Assembly: GCA_037355855.1 (NCBI GenBank)
Contig: CM074762.1
Location: 3,534,001-3,598,000 of the forward strand
Direction of reading: 5' to 3'
DNA: 64,000 nucleotides
Origin: Pseudo-nitzschia pungens
Lineage: Eukaryota; Bacillariophyta; Bacillariophyceae; Bacillariales; Bacillariaceae
Position 1 is the stretch's first letter. Every line of letters starts with the position of its first letter. The position numbers and the translations under genes are program-made. This document shows positions 10,710 to 22,881 of this stretch, in pieces. The notes below the pieces were generated by a model. It was not told the DNA's origin. It saw only the letters and a program-made list of their open reading frames with translations, and ran no database searches.

Positions 10710-13700
10710 ATGGCAAGTAGGAGAGGCTCGGAGATTAAAAACGAGAACATTGATGATTTTCTTCGGGAACAAGAAGAGTCCTTTCGTCGTGGCGATGGCT
10801 ACAGTGGAAGCGATCTGGAGGGTGACATATTAGGCGGTGATGGAGATTGCAGTTTCGAAGATGATGCTGCTTTGACCGAAGATATTCGAAAGATGGCTAT
10901 GGCTCTTGCACCTCAAATGTCCGAACTCGAGGACGTCTTGAAGGATTTTTCAGAGGCGGAAACAGCAGATGCATTGGATGAAGTGATACATTCGCACGCA
11001 AACTTAAGTGATATATCGAGATCCTTGCTAGAAGAGGAAGACGATGACTTGGATGATGAAATGGAAAAATTGGCCATCAGTGAACAGGCTTTGCGAGAAG
11101 AATTGGAATTTGCAGCAGGAATATCAATGCTAGGAACTCCAATTCGACTCGACGAGAACCACAATCTCGATGTTGATGCCAGTAAGTCCGATCTTCCTCC
11201 CCCCACGAACCTAGACGCTCAACTAGCTGAACCAGAGCCACCCAAAGTATCCCCGGTTGAGGATTCTGATTCGACCCCGCGGTCGACGTACACATTGAAA
11301 GAACACGCGGACTATCTTAAACTCAAGATGGAACGCATGGGGAAATGGTATTACTGCGACATGACGCAAAAACTTATTCCTTCTGTTTTGTCGGGATCGG
11401 CTTCGGTGGACACGGCAGAAGATCTTGTAAAAGATTATTGTTTGCCCATACCATTCCGTAAGTTGAAACGCTTGTACGCCGGCTTGGTTTTCCACGATGT
11501 AAGGGAAGGGAGACGACTGCGGGAAATGAAACGGGGTCAGTCTTCAACTGGTACTCCCGTGGCAACCTCGGGTAAGACTCCTTTGAATCGATTTTTGCTG
11601 CGGACTGCTTCGTCGTCATCGAATATTGGAACTGGCGGCGTCTTTACGGCACCCGCCACAAACACAACTAATGCCCAGAATCCAGCGAGAACTCCGTTGA
11701 AACAAATTAGCAAAAAGAGCATTGATAGTAAAAACACCAACATCGAAGAACCTCTTCCCGTCCGGACCATTGCTATTCGTGTCCGACCGGATGTCTTGTG
11801 TGGAGCGATCATGGACGCGGCCCACAATGCATTCGAAATCTTGTCCATCAATTGTACAACCCACATTATCAAACGACAAGGAGCTCATTTGCGAGGCGCA
11901 GTTTATCTGCCAGAAGACCAACTCGCTTATGTCGTGGACGTTCAGCTATGTACGCAAAAGAGCGACTGTTTGGAACGGCGCCTGCTTTTGCGATTTTATC
12001 ACATCCAGGACGATCCCGACGCTTTGATGGAGCTAGGACAAATATTACAGAGAAAACAGCAGCAAGAAACCAAAGCGCAGTCCTCGCCGTCTCAAAACAG
12101 CAGCACTGCAGCTTCTACTTCCACTACGGTTTCGGTATCGTCGTCGTCCGCGGGAGATAACGATAACACCAAGATGATGGGACGACATCTGAGACAGACC
12201 TGTAGTCTGATTCAACGACTAATGGCTGCCGAAAAACAGGAAGGTGGAGTCGACAAGATGGATCCCAAACAGCAAGCAAGGTGCGTTCTGTGTCTTTGTA
12301 TGTTTCACCCTAAACCTGGTTTCAAAGCGATGGGTTGCAGCTCTTCTATTTTCGGAATTTTCTCGGACAATCCATGCCTAACCACTTTTTTTTGCTTTGG
12401 AAAATCGTCTGCATCGATAAAATGAATCGAATGTTTCGTAAATTACAGTTGGTTAGGATTAGCCGATGCATCTCTGGATTCAGAATCTTCGACGCAGTCC
12501 ATTATTGGGTCACATTTAGAATCCAACTTCAAATCATGCCCATCGGTTCGAGAAGAAAACAAAAAAGCTTTGGCAACAATCCGGCGATTGACTTTGCCCA
12601 GTCTTTCCAAGAACGATTGGCCGGTGGTCGAGGTCGCTTGGACATTGACTAATCACATTGTTGAAGAGTTGGACACTCGAGATTGTTCGTACAATACGCT
12701 GGCAACTCTACCATTCGGGCAATTCCCTTGCCTACCTACTTTAGATGTACAGTACTGTTCTCAGTTGCGACGTTTGAGTCGTGAAAACATGATTACGCAG
12801 TTGCTGAAGTCGGCAAAGGAACTGGAAGAGTATGCAGGCCGTGCTGAGTATAAGTGTGCCGTCTGCATAACCTTGCTGGACCCGATGATGGAACGTTACG
12901 AAATTCCGCCCTTGTCTCTACCGAAACCCAAGGCACTCGATCAATATCCACTTGATTATACTCCTCCTCAAGCAATATGTCCGCCGTGGGGTGGATTGGT
13001 GTCAGAGGCTCTGAACAAAATTGCTGCAAAAACTCCCACAGGGGAGATAGACGTAAAAGACGCTGTGGTTCTTGCCTTCAGAGCATTCTCAAAACAAGAT
13101 GACGAAGAACAAGGAGCACGACTTGGAAGAAAGAATACGCAAATCATGGAGCGACTCGCTAATATGCAGTCTCACCAACGGTCTCTGGTACATAAAATTG
13201 GAAATTCTCGAGACCACAGTGAAAGAGCTACAGAGACGGCCTCCATGTTTATGAAGTATTGTGAAAAAGCTTTGAACAAGGGAAACGAAGGTTACCCAAG
13301 CCCATTGGAGAACGAAGTACCGTTGTTGGAGATAAAGATTTCACTCGGAGCTTCACAATACGGAAGGTGCTACATTACATCGAAGAATATTCTTTTCGTC
13401 ACTAGTTTCATACCGCTCTTGGGTTCCACCAGGTCGATGGCATTCGATCTCAACTTGATCCAATTCCATGTTGACGAAACTGTAACTTCGACATTGATGA
13501 ATCCTTTTCCGAATACTATGGATGTCGTGCTAAAGTCTTCTAAGGAAGTAGTCTTCAGCTTCCGACCGGCAATTGGACCTGCTCGTCTCAATACATTTAT
13601 TGCAATCATTCAAGGTTTTGCGAGCGAGGACAAACCATCTGAATATTCTCAAGTGTTAGACGAGGACGATGAGGCCATTTCGAAACTGACGGAAAAACAG

Positions 13701-13730
13701 GCCGAGGAGGAGCCAGAAGTGTCTGTTTGA
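10710..13730 (+). CDS. Spliced 950-residue protein with C-terminal GRAM/PH-like domain
   Basis: Exon 1 is 10710-12280. The intron is 12281-12448, donor GTGCGT and acceptor TTACAG. Exon 2 is 12449-13730. The join keeps frame (phase 2, codon AG|T) and gives 950 residues; without splicing the first frame dies within the intron at 12425. The N-terminus is acidic (residues ~1-150). Ser/Thr-rich linkers flank a middle block RTIAIRVRPDVLCGAIMDAA (~residues 350-460). From about residue 816 the chain reads LLEIKISLGASQYGRCYITS, then NILFVTSFIPLLGSTRSMAF, resembling a GRAM-type lipid-binding fold. A membrane-trafficking role would fit such domains but is inference. I do not recognise the rest. It is flanked by long spacers on both sides, with no overlap. 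Confidence 0.75.
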
Positions 13731-14509
13731 TAAATTAACATAAAGATTCTTTGTTTTTGTGCCTACTACGTTTTTGTGAGTCTTTAGGAGCGATCCGTCT
13801 AGGGCGAAGAAAAGCAAATGAAATAGAGAAAACTTAAATTCTTACTCCTTCATAAAATCATCATTATTTCACATGCGGCAATCGGTGATGAGAACACGCA
13901 CAAACATTATTTACAATCCTTCAGGTCATTGCTTTTCCCTTCTATGCTTGCGAGTTCTGTGCATACGGCTTTCAGCACAGCTTCATTGTCAGCTTACAAC
14001 AAGAGGTGTACGGTATGTTCAGAACAAAAAATTAGGAAACTGGGTTGAGGCATCAGAGTTGCCGCCATTCAAGATCACACACGCGTTACATGATGCTAGA
14101 AAAAATCCGAGACGAGGTTCGGAAAACGTGGTAATGGAAGAAATTAATTCGTGACTCGATTCAACGGCCCGCGCCTCTTCACACTTTGGCGAGAAGGAAA
14201 TCTTGGTATTTTCGTTAAAAAAGGTCCAATTTGTCGTTGAGAGTGATACTGTAATCTTACCTGATGCCCTGTTAGTTTGCAAGCACGGTCGTGTTATTGC
14301 ATGTCACCGTTCGCTCACCAGCAACAAGGAACACAGCCAGTAAATAGCAACCTACGGTAATTACTTCCAATTGTGGTTATCATTCACTCTTGTTATTGTG
14401 GTACATTGTTAGAAAAGGGAGCCTTGGAGAAAGTCCGTGGGATCTGGGAAGAAGAGTCCAACAACAACAAGGAAATCTTATTCATTTTAATAACATCTAG
14501 AACGAAAAC
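13731..14509. other. Intergenic, CenH3 upstream region
   Basis: About 780 bp between two same-strand genes. A 93-codon frame (13873-14154) has no recognisable motif. The stretch just before 14510 should contain the CenH3 promoter and 5' UTR. I see no clear TATA box. Confidence 0.5.
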
Positions 14510-15181
14510 ATGGCACGCTTCAAACAGAGTGGACCTCGGCGATCAACTGGCAGTGCATCTGCAGTCGGAGGCGGAGGCAATGAATCTTCCGTTGTGGGGC
14601 GCTCGAGAACAGCTGGGGTTGTGCGTCGTAGACCTGGCGAAACGCCGGTGAGGAGAAAAAGAAGGAGAATGAGACCTGGTAAGTCTGCAAAATCGGACAA
14701 CTTGGTGTTGTGAATTGGGATTTTTTTGTCCTCGATTTTCCATTGTTTCCGAAGCCTCCATTCGAGTTGGGTGCCATTGTCACTCATCGTGTCGGTTTTT
14801 CCTTAAATTTTATTCCCCACCAAAAATTCTCACTTTCTTTGGGATGATACGAACCGATTGATTCGAAATAATAATCGTAATAAACCCGTTTCGTCAGGGG
14901 AACGCGCGCTGCGAGAGATCCGACAATATCAAAACAGCACCGACTTGCTGATTCGACGACTGCCGTTCGCGAGATTGGTGAGAGAAATTCAACAGGGGCT
15001 CTCTCGTCGGGCGTACAGCTGGCAAGCGTCGGCCATTCTGGCCTTGCAAGAGGCAGCCGAAGCGCACCTGGTCGGTCTATTTGAGGATTGCAATTTGTGT
15101 GCCGTTCATGCAAAACGGGTCACTATAATGCCGAAAGATATGCAGTTGGCGCGACGAATCCGTGGACAAATCCGAGAATAG
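14510..15181 (+). CDS. CENH3: Centromeric histone H3 variant (CenH3/CENP-A)
   Basis: Exon 1 is 14510-14678, intron 14679-14897 (GTAAGT...CAG), exon 2 14898-15181. The splice is phase 1 and yields 150 residues. The histone fold from residue ~58 is clearly H3 ([51 protein letters not shown]). Three features set it apart from canonical H3. First, the N-tail (residues 1-57) keeps MARFKQ but lacks the ARKS lysine/serine blocks and is Gly/Ser/Arg-rich. Second, loop 1 is one residue longer than in H3 (17 against 16 residues between VREI and ALQEA). Third, it has Trp (SWQAS, W98) where H3 has Phe, as in CENP-A (NWQAQ). CenH3 replaces H3 in centromeric nucleosomes and recruits the kinetochore. HMG-CoA reductase lies convergently downstream. 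Confidence 0.9.
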
Positions 15182-15959
15182 AAAGACGAATACAAAAAGA
15201 AACACATACCCAAACACAAACACAAACACAAACATGGGAGATTGCTGTAAGCAGGTCGGAATCATATTAAAAGCATTTGGTGTCTCTGTGAGAGCGTTAT
15301 TATCTTGCAAAGATTTTTGAAATGCACAAAGAGAGAACATGCCATGGAATAGGAGTTCGGAGTCAGCTTGTTGAGTTTCTACGGGTTGTCGGAGTACGTA
15401 CCGGTATGGGACACATTGCATCACAATGATAAAAAATTCATGCCGGTTGGGATCAGTTGAGATGGATTGGCGGTGTTGCGGTTCAAGTGCCAGCGCCAAG
15501 AAGTAATTGTTGAAAAATTCCAACGACAGAACGAAGCTGAAAATGCTCGTAGAACTTATGGAAGTAAGGTTGAAACGGAGAGCAGGAGAGCAGTAGCAAC
15601 GAGGAAAGCCCAGTGGAAAATGATAGCCCAATCTAAAACGCACGTGAATGGAACCGGAGGGTCTACCAAGTGACGATCATAATTTTATTCCGTATTTCTT
15701 TCCAGCGTACGTATCCCAGCACTCACCATACAGCAACATGGAATCGACATTCTTTTCCATCTGGCCGGTCTCATTTTGAGCTGCTCTGTGGTTCTTCTAC
15801 CCAGATACCAAATATAGTCGCCGCATTCCAAAAAAGATGCTCTGCCATTGAAATATCTTTTCTACTAAATAAATAACTTGTTGGCACACCATGTGTCTGA
15901 CACTTGACAGAAAACACAGATCGACACCTATTCTATATTAACCACTTAGCAATTCCTTT
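15182..15959. other. Convergent intergenic spacer
   Basis: Lies between the 3' ends of CenH3 and HMG-CoA reductase. It contains a CAAACA-type tract at about 15209-15232 and otherwise no supported gene. Frames on both strands (for example 15077-15643 minus) are antisense to CenH3 or motif-free. Confidence 0.6.
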
Positions 15960-18004
15960 TTATTTCATCGACGCTGGTTTTCGGTTGTGCACCATGTGCG
16001 CCTGGACTAACGTGTTGGCAGCAAGTGCTGCCAGCAAGCTCAATTCTCCCGCCATGGTTGCGGCTGCCACTACGGTCGCAAGCTTCTTGGCGTTGGCTCC
16101 CGGTGTGACTCCCCCGCCCTTGCATCCAATCGCCTCAAGGCAGGCGGCTTGTGCGGGCAACGATGTTCCTCCTCCGACGGTTCCGACCTCAATACTCGGC
16201 ATCGTGCAGCACATCCATAAATCTCCATTGTCTTGTTCTTCCATCAGAGTGATGCAATTGGATGACTCGACATTTTGTGCCGGGTCTTGTCCCGTGGCCA
16301 AAAACACCGCCGTGACGATATTGGAGGCGTGTGCATTGAATCCGCCGATCGCTCCCGCCATGGCCGATCCAATCAGGTTCTTGTTGAGATTCGTGTGGAC
16401 CAGAGCAGGAACGGTCGTCTTTAGGGTGGTTCGGACCACCTCCTTGGGAATGACGCACTCCACCACGACGGATTTGCCGCGTCCCTGCAACCAATTTGTG
16501 GCGGCAGCCTTCTTGTCGGTGCACATGTTTCCGGAAAGGGCAATCAATTGGCACGTGGGAAAGTGTTTCTGGAGCGTTTCGATGACGGCGAGCGATCCCT
16601 TGGAGACCATGTTCATTCCCATAGCGTCTCCCGAAAAGCATACCAATCGCAGGTATACGTTCTTTCCCGCAACAGTGGGGTTGCACTCCTTCAGTTTTCC
16701 AAAGCTGGTGGTCGACTCAAAGGCCTGTTTCAAAATGGCAAAGTTTTGCGGTTGCTCGCACCAAATCTTCAGGTCGGCGGCCTCCATGGCCGAATTCATG
16801 CGCAGACAGGGAGCACGAGTTATGCCGTCGCGAACAATTCTGGCGCGGGCACCACCTCCCTGCGTAATGGCCTTGGCCCCACGATTGGACGAGGCTACCA
16901 AACATCCCTCCGTTGTGGCCATAGGAACGTACACCGATTCGTCGTTGATGGTGAGGGGTCCGACCAATCCCACCGGAAGCGGAACGTATCCGACGACGAT
17001 TTCACAATTGGCTCCAAAGACGCGCGAGTAGTCCAGCGATGGTTCCGAGGGGAGCTTTTCGAGGACGTTCGACTTGTCCTCGCGGCCGAGCACGGATGCA
17101 AGTTTTTGGTTGCAGGCAATTCGTCGAACGGTTACGGCTCGGAAGGGATCCAATAGTTTTTCCAGCATGTGGTCCTTGACCTTGTTGCTGAGAACCAGAG
17201 CGGCGATTTCGTCGTCGCTGAGTTCCTTGATGTTCTCTGGAACAGAGGATTTGGAGGATTTGAAGGAAGACGGATCGCTGCAGACAGGAGTGCAAGCAGC
17301 GGGGGGGTGGACGGCCTTCTTTGGTGCGCTGCTGTTGGTGGGTACCGATTTGGTTTGGGGTTTGCTGTTTACATCAAACGAGAAACGCAAAGGAATAATA
17401 TTATATACCGGTATATCGTGAGAATATTATTAATGCCGGGCACTTTGAAAGTCCGATGCGATTTGGCAACCCATAACGTTCGCTGCCATCAAATAATAAT
17501 AATAATAATAATAATAATAACGTACCTTGAAAGACTCTCTTCCTCCTCTCGCGGAATGTCTTCGTGGATCAACGACACGCCAAAGAATCCAAAGAAATAC
17601 ATCAAAAAGACCGACCATCCTACCAAGAATTGAACCAGGACGCCCTGTGATTCATGGTGGAGATACCGAGAGGCGTTCGAGCAAAAGGTAAAAACACTGT
17701 ACAGAAAAGTGCCCACGGCAACAAAGTTGATCCACTTGAAGAGATGCCACTTGGGTTGCTTGCCGGGAGGCGTCGCCGCCATCTTGGGCTTCTTCAGGTC
17801 ATCATTGTTTTGTTGGAGCTGCTTTTGTCGTTGGTGGTGGAGCTCAAAGTTCGAATTGCCCGTTCCGAGAAGGACGACACAGAGTCCGACCGTCGCCGCA
17901 ACGATCAAACCGTAGAGTTGAGTGGATGGAAGCTGATCGAATTGGGCAATCATGTTGTCGATTCGCGTGCCTATTGTCGCCATCGTCCCCATTGTTTGTG
18001 CCAT
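15960..18004 (-). CDS. HMGR: 3-hydroxy-3-methylglutaryl-CoA reductase (HMGR), spliced
   Basis: Exon 1 is 18004-17526, intron 17525-17365 (GTACGT...CAG), exon 2 17364-15960. The phase-2 join gives 627 residues. The enzyme reduces HMG-CoA to mevalonate with two NADPH, the committed step of the cytosolic/ER mevalonate pathway. Exon 1 encodes the membrane anchor, with hydrophobic segments at about 30-48, 91-108 and 121-145. Exon 2 is the catalytic domain: VGYVPLPVGLVGPL, MATTEGCLVAS with the catalytic Glu (~312), GDAMGMNM for the dinucleotide, SGNMCTDKK with the catalytic Lys (~444), GQDPAQNV with the catalytic Asp (~520) and VQAHMVHN with the catalytic His (~616). All four catalytic residues are present, so it should be active. 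The three-helix anchor is unlike the eight-helix animal form and closer to plant and protist types. Confidence 0.95.
17494..17520. repeat. (TAA)n microsatellite in the HMGR intron
   Basis: Nine TAA/ATA trinucleotide units lie immediately inside the 5' end of the HMGR intron. If read through on the minus strand they give an Ile run. Confidence 0.9.
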
Positions 18005-19589
18005 TGTGATTGGATCGGTGGAATGGAAAGGAAAGGAACAATCTCTGTCTCTGTTCTGTGGGAGAGGAAGTTTCGTTTGGGATTGCAGAAGGTTTCGGTT
18101 AGGTCAGAACCAACTGTGGAGACAACAGTTGATTGATTCACAACAAGAACCCTGTCTAGCTTCTATGAACCGAATCGAGAACGCTTTCGACTCCAGTTAG
18201 TACTCGGAGCTCAGCTTTGGAGTACGTACTGGTAATTACCGAGGTCTTGTACGCGAATCGTGCTAGAACCGGTTTTACATCAATACTTACGGTTTCTCGT
18301 AGTAACAAATGATGTTCCGGAGCGGCGCTTTTGTTCGCTTCCGGAGAGGTGATCCAAAAAAATTATTATTGGTGTGTTCTTTCAAAAATTGGTTTGGCTG
18401 GCGGCATAGTTTTGAGGAGTGCATATGCGCGCGCCAGACAGCCGGAGCAATGCTGAAAGCATGGGCGTGTGTCGTACCGGTATGATTCGCGGAATCAATC
18501 GAACGAACGAACCGGTGGAGGCGAAAAAATCGGACGGCCCTATTACGTGGACACGTCGTTGCGTGGTCTTTTGATGGCTTCCAGATGTGTTCTCAATTGT
18601 TTTCTTGTTGAATCAATGGGTCAGTTGCGTAGCGTACGTTAGGCGTATACCATTTTACATACCGGTACAATAGTGATTTGGAATATCAGTGCAGTAAGAA
18701 AATACATGAAGTGCGAGGTCATGTTCTATCGTGCCCTAAATCTTACGTAAGTCAAACAACGAATTCCGAATGAATTGTTTTCTAACGATCAATACTCCAA
18801 TCCAACGGAAACGATTATCGCGAAAAGCCGACACCACGAGCAATCTTTATTTTTACTCCCCGGACGGTAAGGTTCCGACGAAAATGAACCAGGCAGCACA
18901 AATACGGGTATTGTACGGTACTGGGGGTTTCTGATGATTCATTCATTCCGTCACCAAAAATTGTATCGTGAGAGTCAGCTTTTGAGTCTCTTCCTGCCTC
19001 AATCAAAAGAGTTTGGAGGAGAGCATTATTATTATTGTTGTCAAAAGCTGCTATTTCATGATATTCAAAGCTGCAACTGACATGTTTGAATTGCTCCCCA
19101 CCATGAGACAGTATCTAGAGGAACTAATCATTGATACTTAAAATTATTTTTAGCAATCCAGCACCTGTATTCAGTTAGAAGGTTAGTGGCAAGGTTAGGG
19201 TTTTTTTTACTGTTCTACCCAAGTTGTTTGGTAAGTTCATTCAGCATGGCCATGTACTCATATTGCTCCCTTTCCTTTATATGGAGATGTAGTAAGTGTT
19301 GACCATCTGGTCCTGTTATTCTTCTGTTACTGTGCCCTTGTTTTGTTGGCAGTCTTGTGTTTAAGATAGCTACTTGTTGTTTTTGTTTGAAGTTGTTCTT
19401 GCTTCCTGGAGCAGTTTGGAAGGTCCTGGAAGATTATGGAAAAAAAACTAATTTTGGGAAATTTCCATATCCACGCGCATTATGCGCGCAACTACTCTCA
19501 AAAAAATCTCAGGGCACCAATGTCTCTTCTATATTTTCAATAATGCTGAGCGACCATAATTTAATGGTCATAAACCAACATCTTTGTCC

Positions 19590-19815
19590 TCAAAATGATT
19601 GTCCTCAAAACTTGTCCTCAAGGATTCTGCCCTCAACAGTCTGTCCTCAACCATTATGTCCTCAACATTTTGTCCTCAACCTCTATGACTTTAATGTTGA
19701 GGACAAAATGTTGAGGACATAATGGTTGAGGACAGACTGTTGAGGACTAAAATTGTTGAGGACATGTTTTGAGGACACATTTTGAGGACAGCTTTGAGGG
19801 TTATTGTTGAGGGCA
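19590..19815. repeat. Perfect 50-bp inverted repeat within a TTGAGGACA array
   Basis: Arm 19631-19680 is exactly complementary to 19696-19745, with a 15-nt loop. Both arms are built of spaced TTGAGGACA / TGTCCTCAA words. Further, less regular copies of the same word extend the arms outward to about 19590 and 19815. The transcript of either strand would fold into a long perfect stem. Confidence 0.95.
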
Positions 19816-19959
19816 CTCTACTCATACAGCCAGTTAAAGCAGATATATAACAAAAAACAGCCATCAATAATTATGTCAATTTTATTGCGCGCAAAATGTG
19901 TGTGAATATTGAAATTTATGAAGATATTTCACCTCAATATTATGCAATGATGTTACAAC

Positions 19960-20460
19960 TGTGGGGTATGGTCAACATGTACAATTTGTACTAGAACCAT
20001 GTACCCAGCCCTGCAGGAGCAAGTACATAGCACACAAGATATGATTGCATATGATGCTCTGTGCTACAGTGTACAGCGTACACTACAGTACTGGATCTAC
20101 ATGGTGTAAGTAAAAGGTATGGTTAGTATGTTGAATTAAGTACTTACCTACGTACCCTGACCCTTTACGGACATATGGATCCAAACCTGATGCAGATGTT
20201 CAATGTTCTCTGTATCAGAGCTCAATCCGAGAAGCTCTCACTCTTTGGAATTCACTCAGTTTAAAAGCCTATAGAACAACACATCATGCCCGGCATCAAT
20301 ACTTGACATCTCTAACGTACCTCTAGAGTGGTAGCTACTAGTGTGCTCATGGTATATGCAACAAGTGTTTGAACAGTATCCTCTGTAGTCTAACCATTTG
20401 CCAGCACTCCGTGCTGTACTGTTGTTGCTGCTCTCTATTGTCGACGGACAATAGACCAAA
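19960..20460. repeat. LTR-like relic (repeat family member B)
   Basis: It shares ordered blocks with the repeats at 1084-1966 and 24400-25110. These are GGTATGGT followed by GTACTAGAACCATGTACCCA (about 19968-20010), CATCATGCCC (about 20282), and TATGCAACAAGTGTTTGAACAG followed by CTCTGTAGTCTAAC near the end, each with substitutions. No coding frame. Probably a decayed LTR; the ends are approximate. Confidence 0.5.
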
Positions 20461-22128
20461 ATTCCATTCATGCACTCTAAATGTGCTCACTTCCTTGACC
20501 AGCCAACAGGAGGTAAAAAACATAGACCTATGGACACTTGTAATAATTTATCAAGAACATTATTATTACCATTATTGTTAGGAAATGAAAATTGTATTTT
20601 GACTCCTAAGGAAGAACTGGTTCAGGTGATGTCATATTTGGATGCACTTAGCATCCCTCAACAATTGCCTCTTGTTTAGTGTTCCGAATTGAGTGATATA
20701 TTTGTTGCAAACTGTGAAATAATAGATACAGCAGTCTCATCAAGAAACAACTAGTTGAGATGAGGAAATAAAAACTGGTACGTGATGTTTGACAGTGTTA
20801 ATAATATTGTTATTATTACTAATATACGGTAACCTTAAGTAAGTTCTACCCATGATTTTTGCTGACGAACCAAAAAAAGTGACCATGTTCCATTACTGCC
20901 GGTGTCTGACCAAATATCTCTCCGTAGCGATGGAAACCCCAAAAAAGGTTGAAACTTATTCGTAAAGAAAATTTCAATAAGTACGGTAAGATCTTAATCG
21001 TTAATCGTAGTGTTCCGATTTATGTTTTTTTTCTAAAAAAGAAATCGACGGAACGTGAAATAATGTTCACAGTAAACCTTACGACATGCTTATAACTACC
21101 GTACGGTAATTACCCGTAACCTCTCTAAAACAATTATGACCAGTGCTTTTGAATACCGTAGATCATATTGTATTCGTACCTGGCACAGAAGGTTTCGTTT
21201 GTTGTACGGTATGTTGCGCGACAGTTGGCATGCGATTTAAAACGGCATTGAAAAAATGAAGAGAATGACGGTGCCGAAGAGTAAGTGTTTACCGAAGAGT
21301 ATTGAACTTGAAAGCATCTGATGATTGATTCACTTCTGTTGTTCCAGCAACGTAATACAAATAATATAAGTAAGGTTTACTACGTACTTCGTAGTACAAT
21401 CGATGAAAAATAAATAGTGAAAAAATATGGGAACTGGTACGAAGTAAGGCTTACACGTAACCTTACCGTACAGAGATTATTCCATGCTCGTCAATTTCAA
21501 CCTTTCGTTCTACGACACTTCCTCGTTGAGGTATTACCACACAAGATAAAAATGTAGGAATAAATCAAGTTCGTGTTGAACTTCGAATACTTTAGGGCAA
21601 GGGGACGTAAAGAACGAAAGTTCATCCATCGCGGACATTCTGTCTAGCTTTAATATAATAATAATATAATGATATGGCAAAAGTCTGTCAATTTCTGACA
21701 GTTGTTAATTATTTCATTAACTTTTTCTCTTGATTGGATAAAACTTCAAGTCGATTCCTCATATTTCTACGGTTCGCGTCACATGAGAAGAATATGAAGT
21801 CTCTGTTTCTTTGACACCAAAATGTGCCTGGTGCAACATACGAAGAAGTTATTTCGGCCACTTCATTGCCGGTTTTGAGTCAATCAAATAGCCTCCACCG
21901 ATTTGTTCAACTTCGCTTTCTTCAACATCAGTTTCGTTGAAGGTAAATTTTAACTACGAGTAACTTACGAGTAAACACTAAGGTTTGGCTACATGCGGCA
22001 ACATGATAACACAAACTGAAAAACAAACAACTCGAAGTACGAGTACGAGTAGATCGATGTTCACATAGGTTTTCATAATCCTAAGCCATCTACGAAATAC
22101 AAACAAACCAACAAACTTTGCCCCAACC

Positions 22129-22881
22129 ATGATTGCACCTGTCAACTCCGAGCCACTAATGGCGTCGCTTCGTTTGAAGACACATTCGAAATATGACAAC
22201 CCCTGCTGTCTGCAACTTGGGAAAAAACGCCCTCGCTCTATCGATGGGAATGTACAAGTGGATGCTTGCACCGTCGTTAAGCCTATTCGAAGAGTGCGCT
22301 TCTTCGAGTCGCTGTCCTCCTCTTCTTTCTTGAATTCAGAACCTATTCATCATACCAGTGCTGAAGGCAACGTCGGCAAGAGGGAAAGCACAAATAGTGA
22401 TCCCCGAGACACGTTCAGTTACGATAACGTATGGTACTCAAAAATTGAATTGGCGGAGTTCACAAAACAGGCCAGGAACTATGTGTTGGGGATTGATGAT
22501 AGACAGGGGAATAAAGATCATTTTCAATGCACACGAGGTTTCGAACGGTACAATATCGTTCGGGCTCAACAAAAGACGATGACGCGCAATATAATTCTGC
22601 TACTCATGCAACAAAATTCATTGAGCGACGAGGAAAAGGCGTTGATTGCCAATAGATCTTCAGCTTGGGCGGTCGAGGAAGCGTTCTTTACCGGATGCAG
22701 AGACTATTGCGATGCTTATCACCCACACCTGAGCCATCTCCTCAACAGCGATGTGAAGAATACAACGATTATGGAAGCCAATAATACTACCGATAATGCG
22801 AGTAAGGAAGAGAGGAAAAGAATGAAACCAACTTCTGCTCAAAGTTGTGACCATCGAAATGTCCGATGTCGCGTGTCCTGA
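22129..22881 (+). CDS. Hypothetical protein, same lineage-specific family as 7475-8545
   Basis: 250 codons; an in-frame second Met lies at residue 11. The sequence contains VRFFESLSSSSF, then DNVWYSKIELAEFTKQARNY, then CTRGFERYNIVRAQQKTMTR, then a helical stretch ending AWAVEEAFFTGCRDYCDAYH. This order (VRF / W-x-S-x-x-E / RGxE / Arg-rich helix / A-x-x-x-G-x-x-D) parallels the C-terminal region of the 7475 gene, so I place them in one family. The C-terminus is polar and unconserved. Function is unknown. It stands alone in a repeat-rich region: nearest upstream gene 4.1 kb away, next downstream 3.7 kb away. Confidence 0.7.
   Translation: MIAPVNSEPLMASLRLKTHSKYDNPCCLQLGKKRPRSIDGNVQVDACTVVKPIRRVRFFESLSSSSFLNSEPIHHTSAEGNVGKRESTNSDPRDTFSYDNVWYSKIELAEFTKQARNYVLGIDDRQGNKDHFQCTRGFERYNIVRAQQKTMTRNIILLLMQQNSLSDEEKALIANRSSAWAVEEAFFTGCRDYCDAYHPHLSHLLNSDVKNTTIMEANNTTDNASKEERKRMKPTSAQSCDHRNVRCRVS

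Larger units (their letters stand above)
18005..22128. other. Long gene-free region with repeats
   Basis: Over 4 kb without a supported gene. The first ~200 bp should hold the HMGR promoter. Further along are the hairpin at 19631-19745, the LTR-like relic at about 19960-20460, and AT-rich DNA with many TACCGGTA, GTACGGTA and GTAAGGTTA-type words. The frame 19357-19722 simply runs through the hairpin and is not a gene. Confidence 0.6.

Noticed and set aside
12426..12652. Separate gene starting in the 12.4-12.6 kb interval
   Set aside because: The frame from about 12570 has no ATG of its own and joins 10710-12280 in phase through a good GT-AG intron, so it is exon 2.
15904..17031. 375-codon plus-strand frame opposite HMGR
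   Set aside because: Antisense shadow of the HMGR catalytic domain, whose motifs are unambiguous on the minus strand.
19357..19722. 121-codon frame through the hairpin
   Set aside because: Its second half is the TGTCCTCAA array translated; no protein character.
19590..19815. CRISPR-like array of TTGAGGACA words
   Set aside because: The words are inverted around a centre with irregular 4-9 bp spacing, and the genome is eukaryotic. It is a foldback repeat, not CRISPR.
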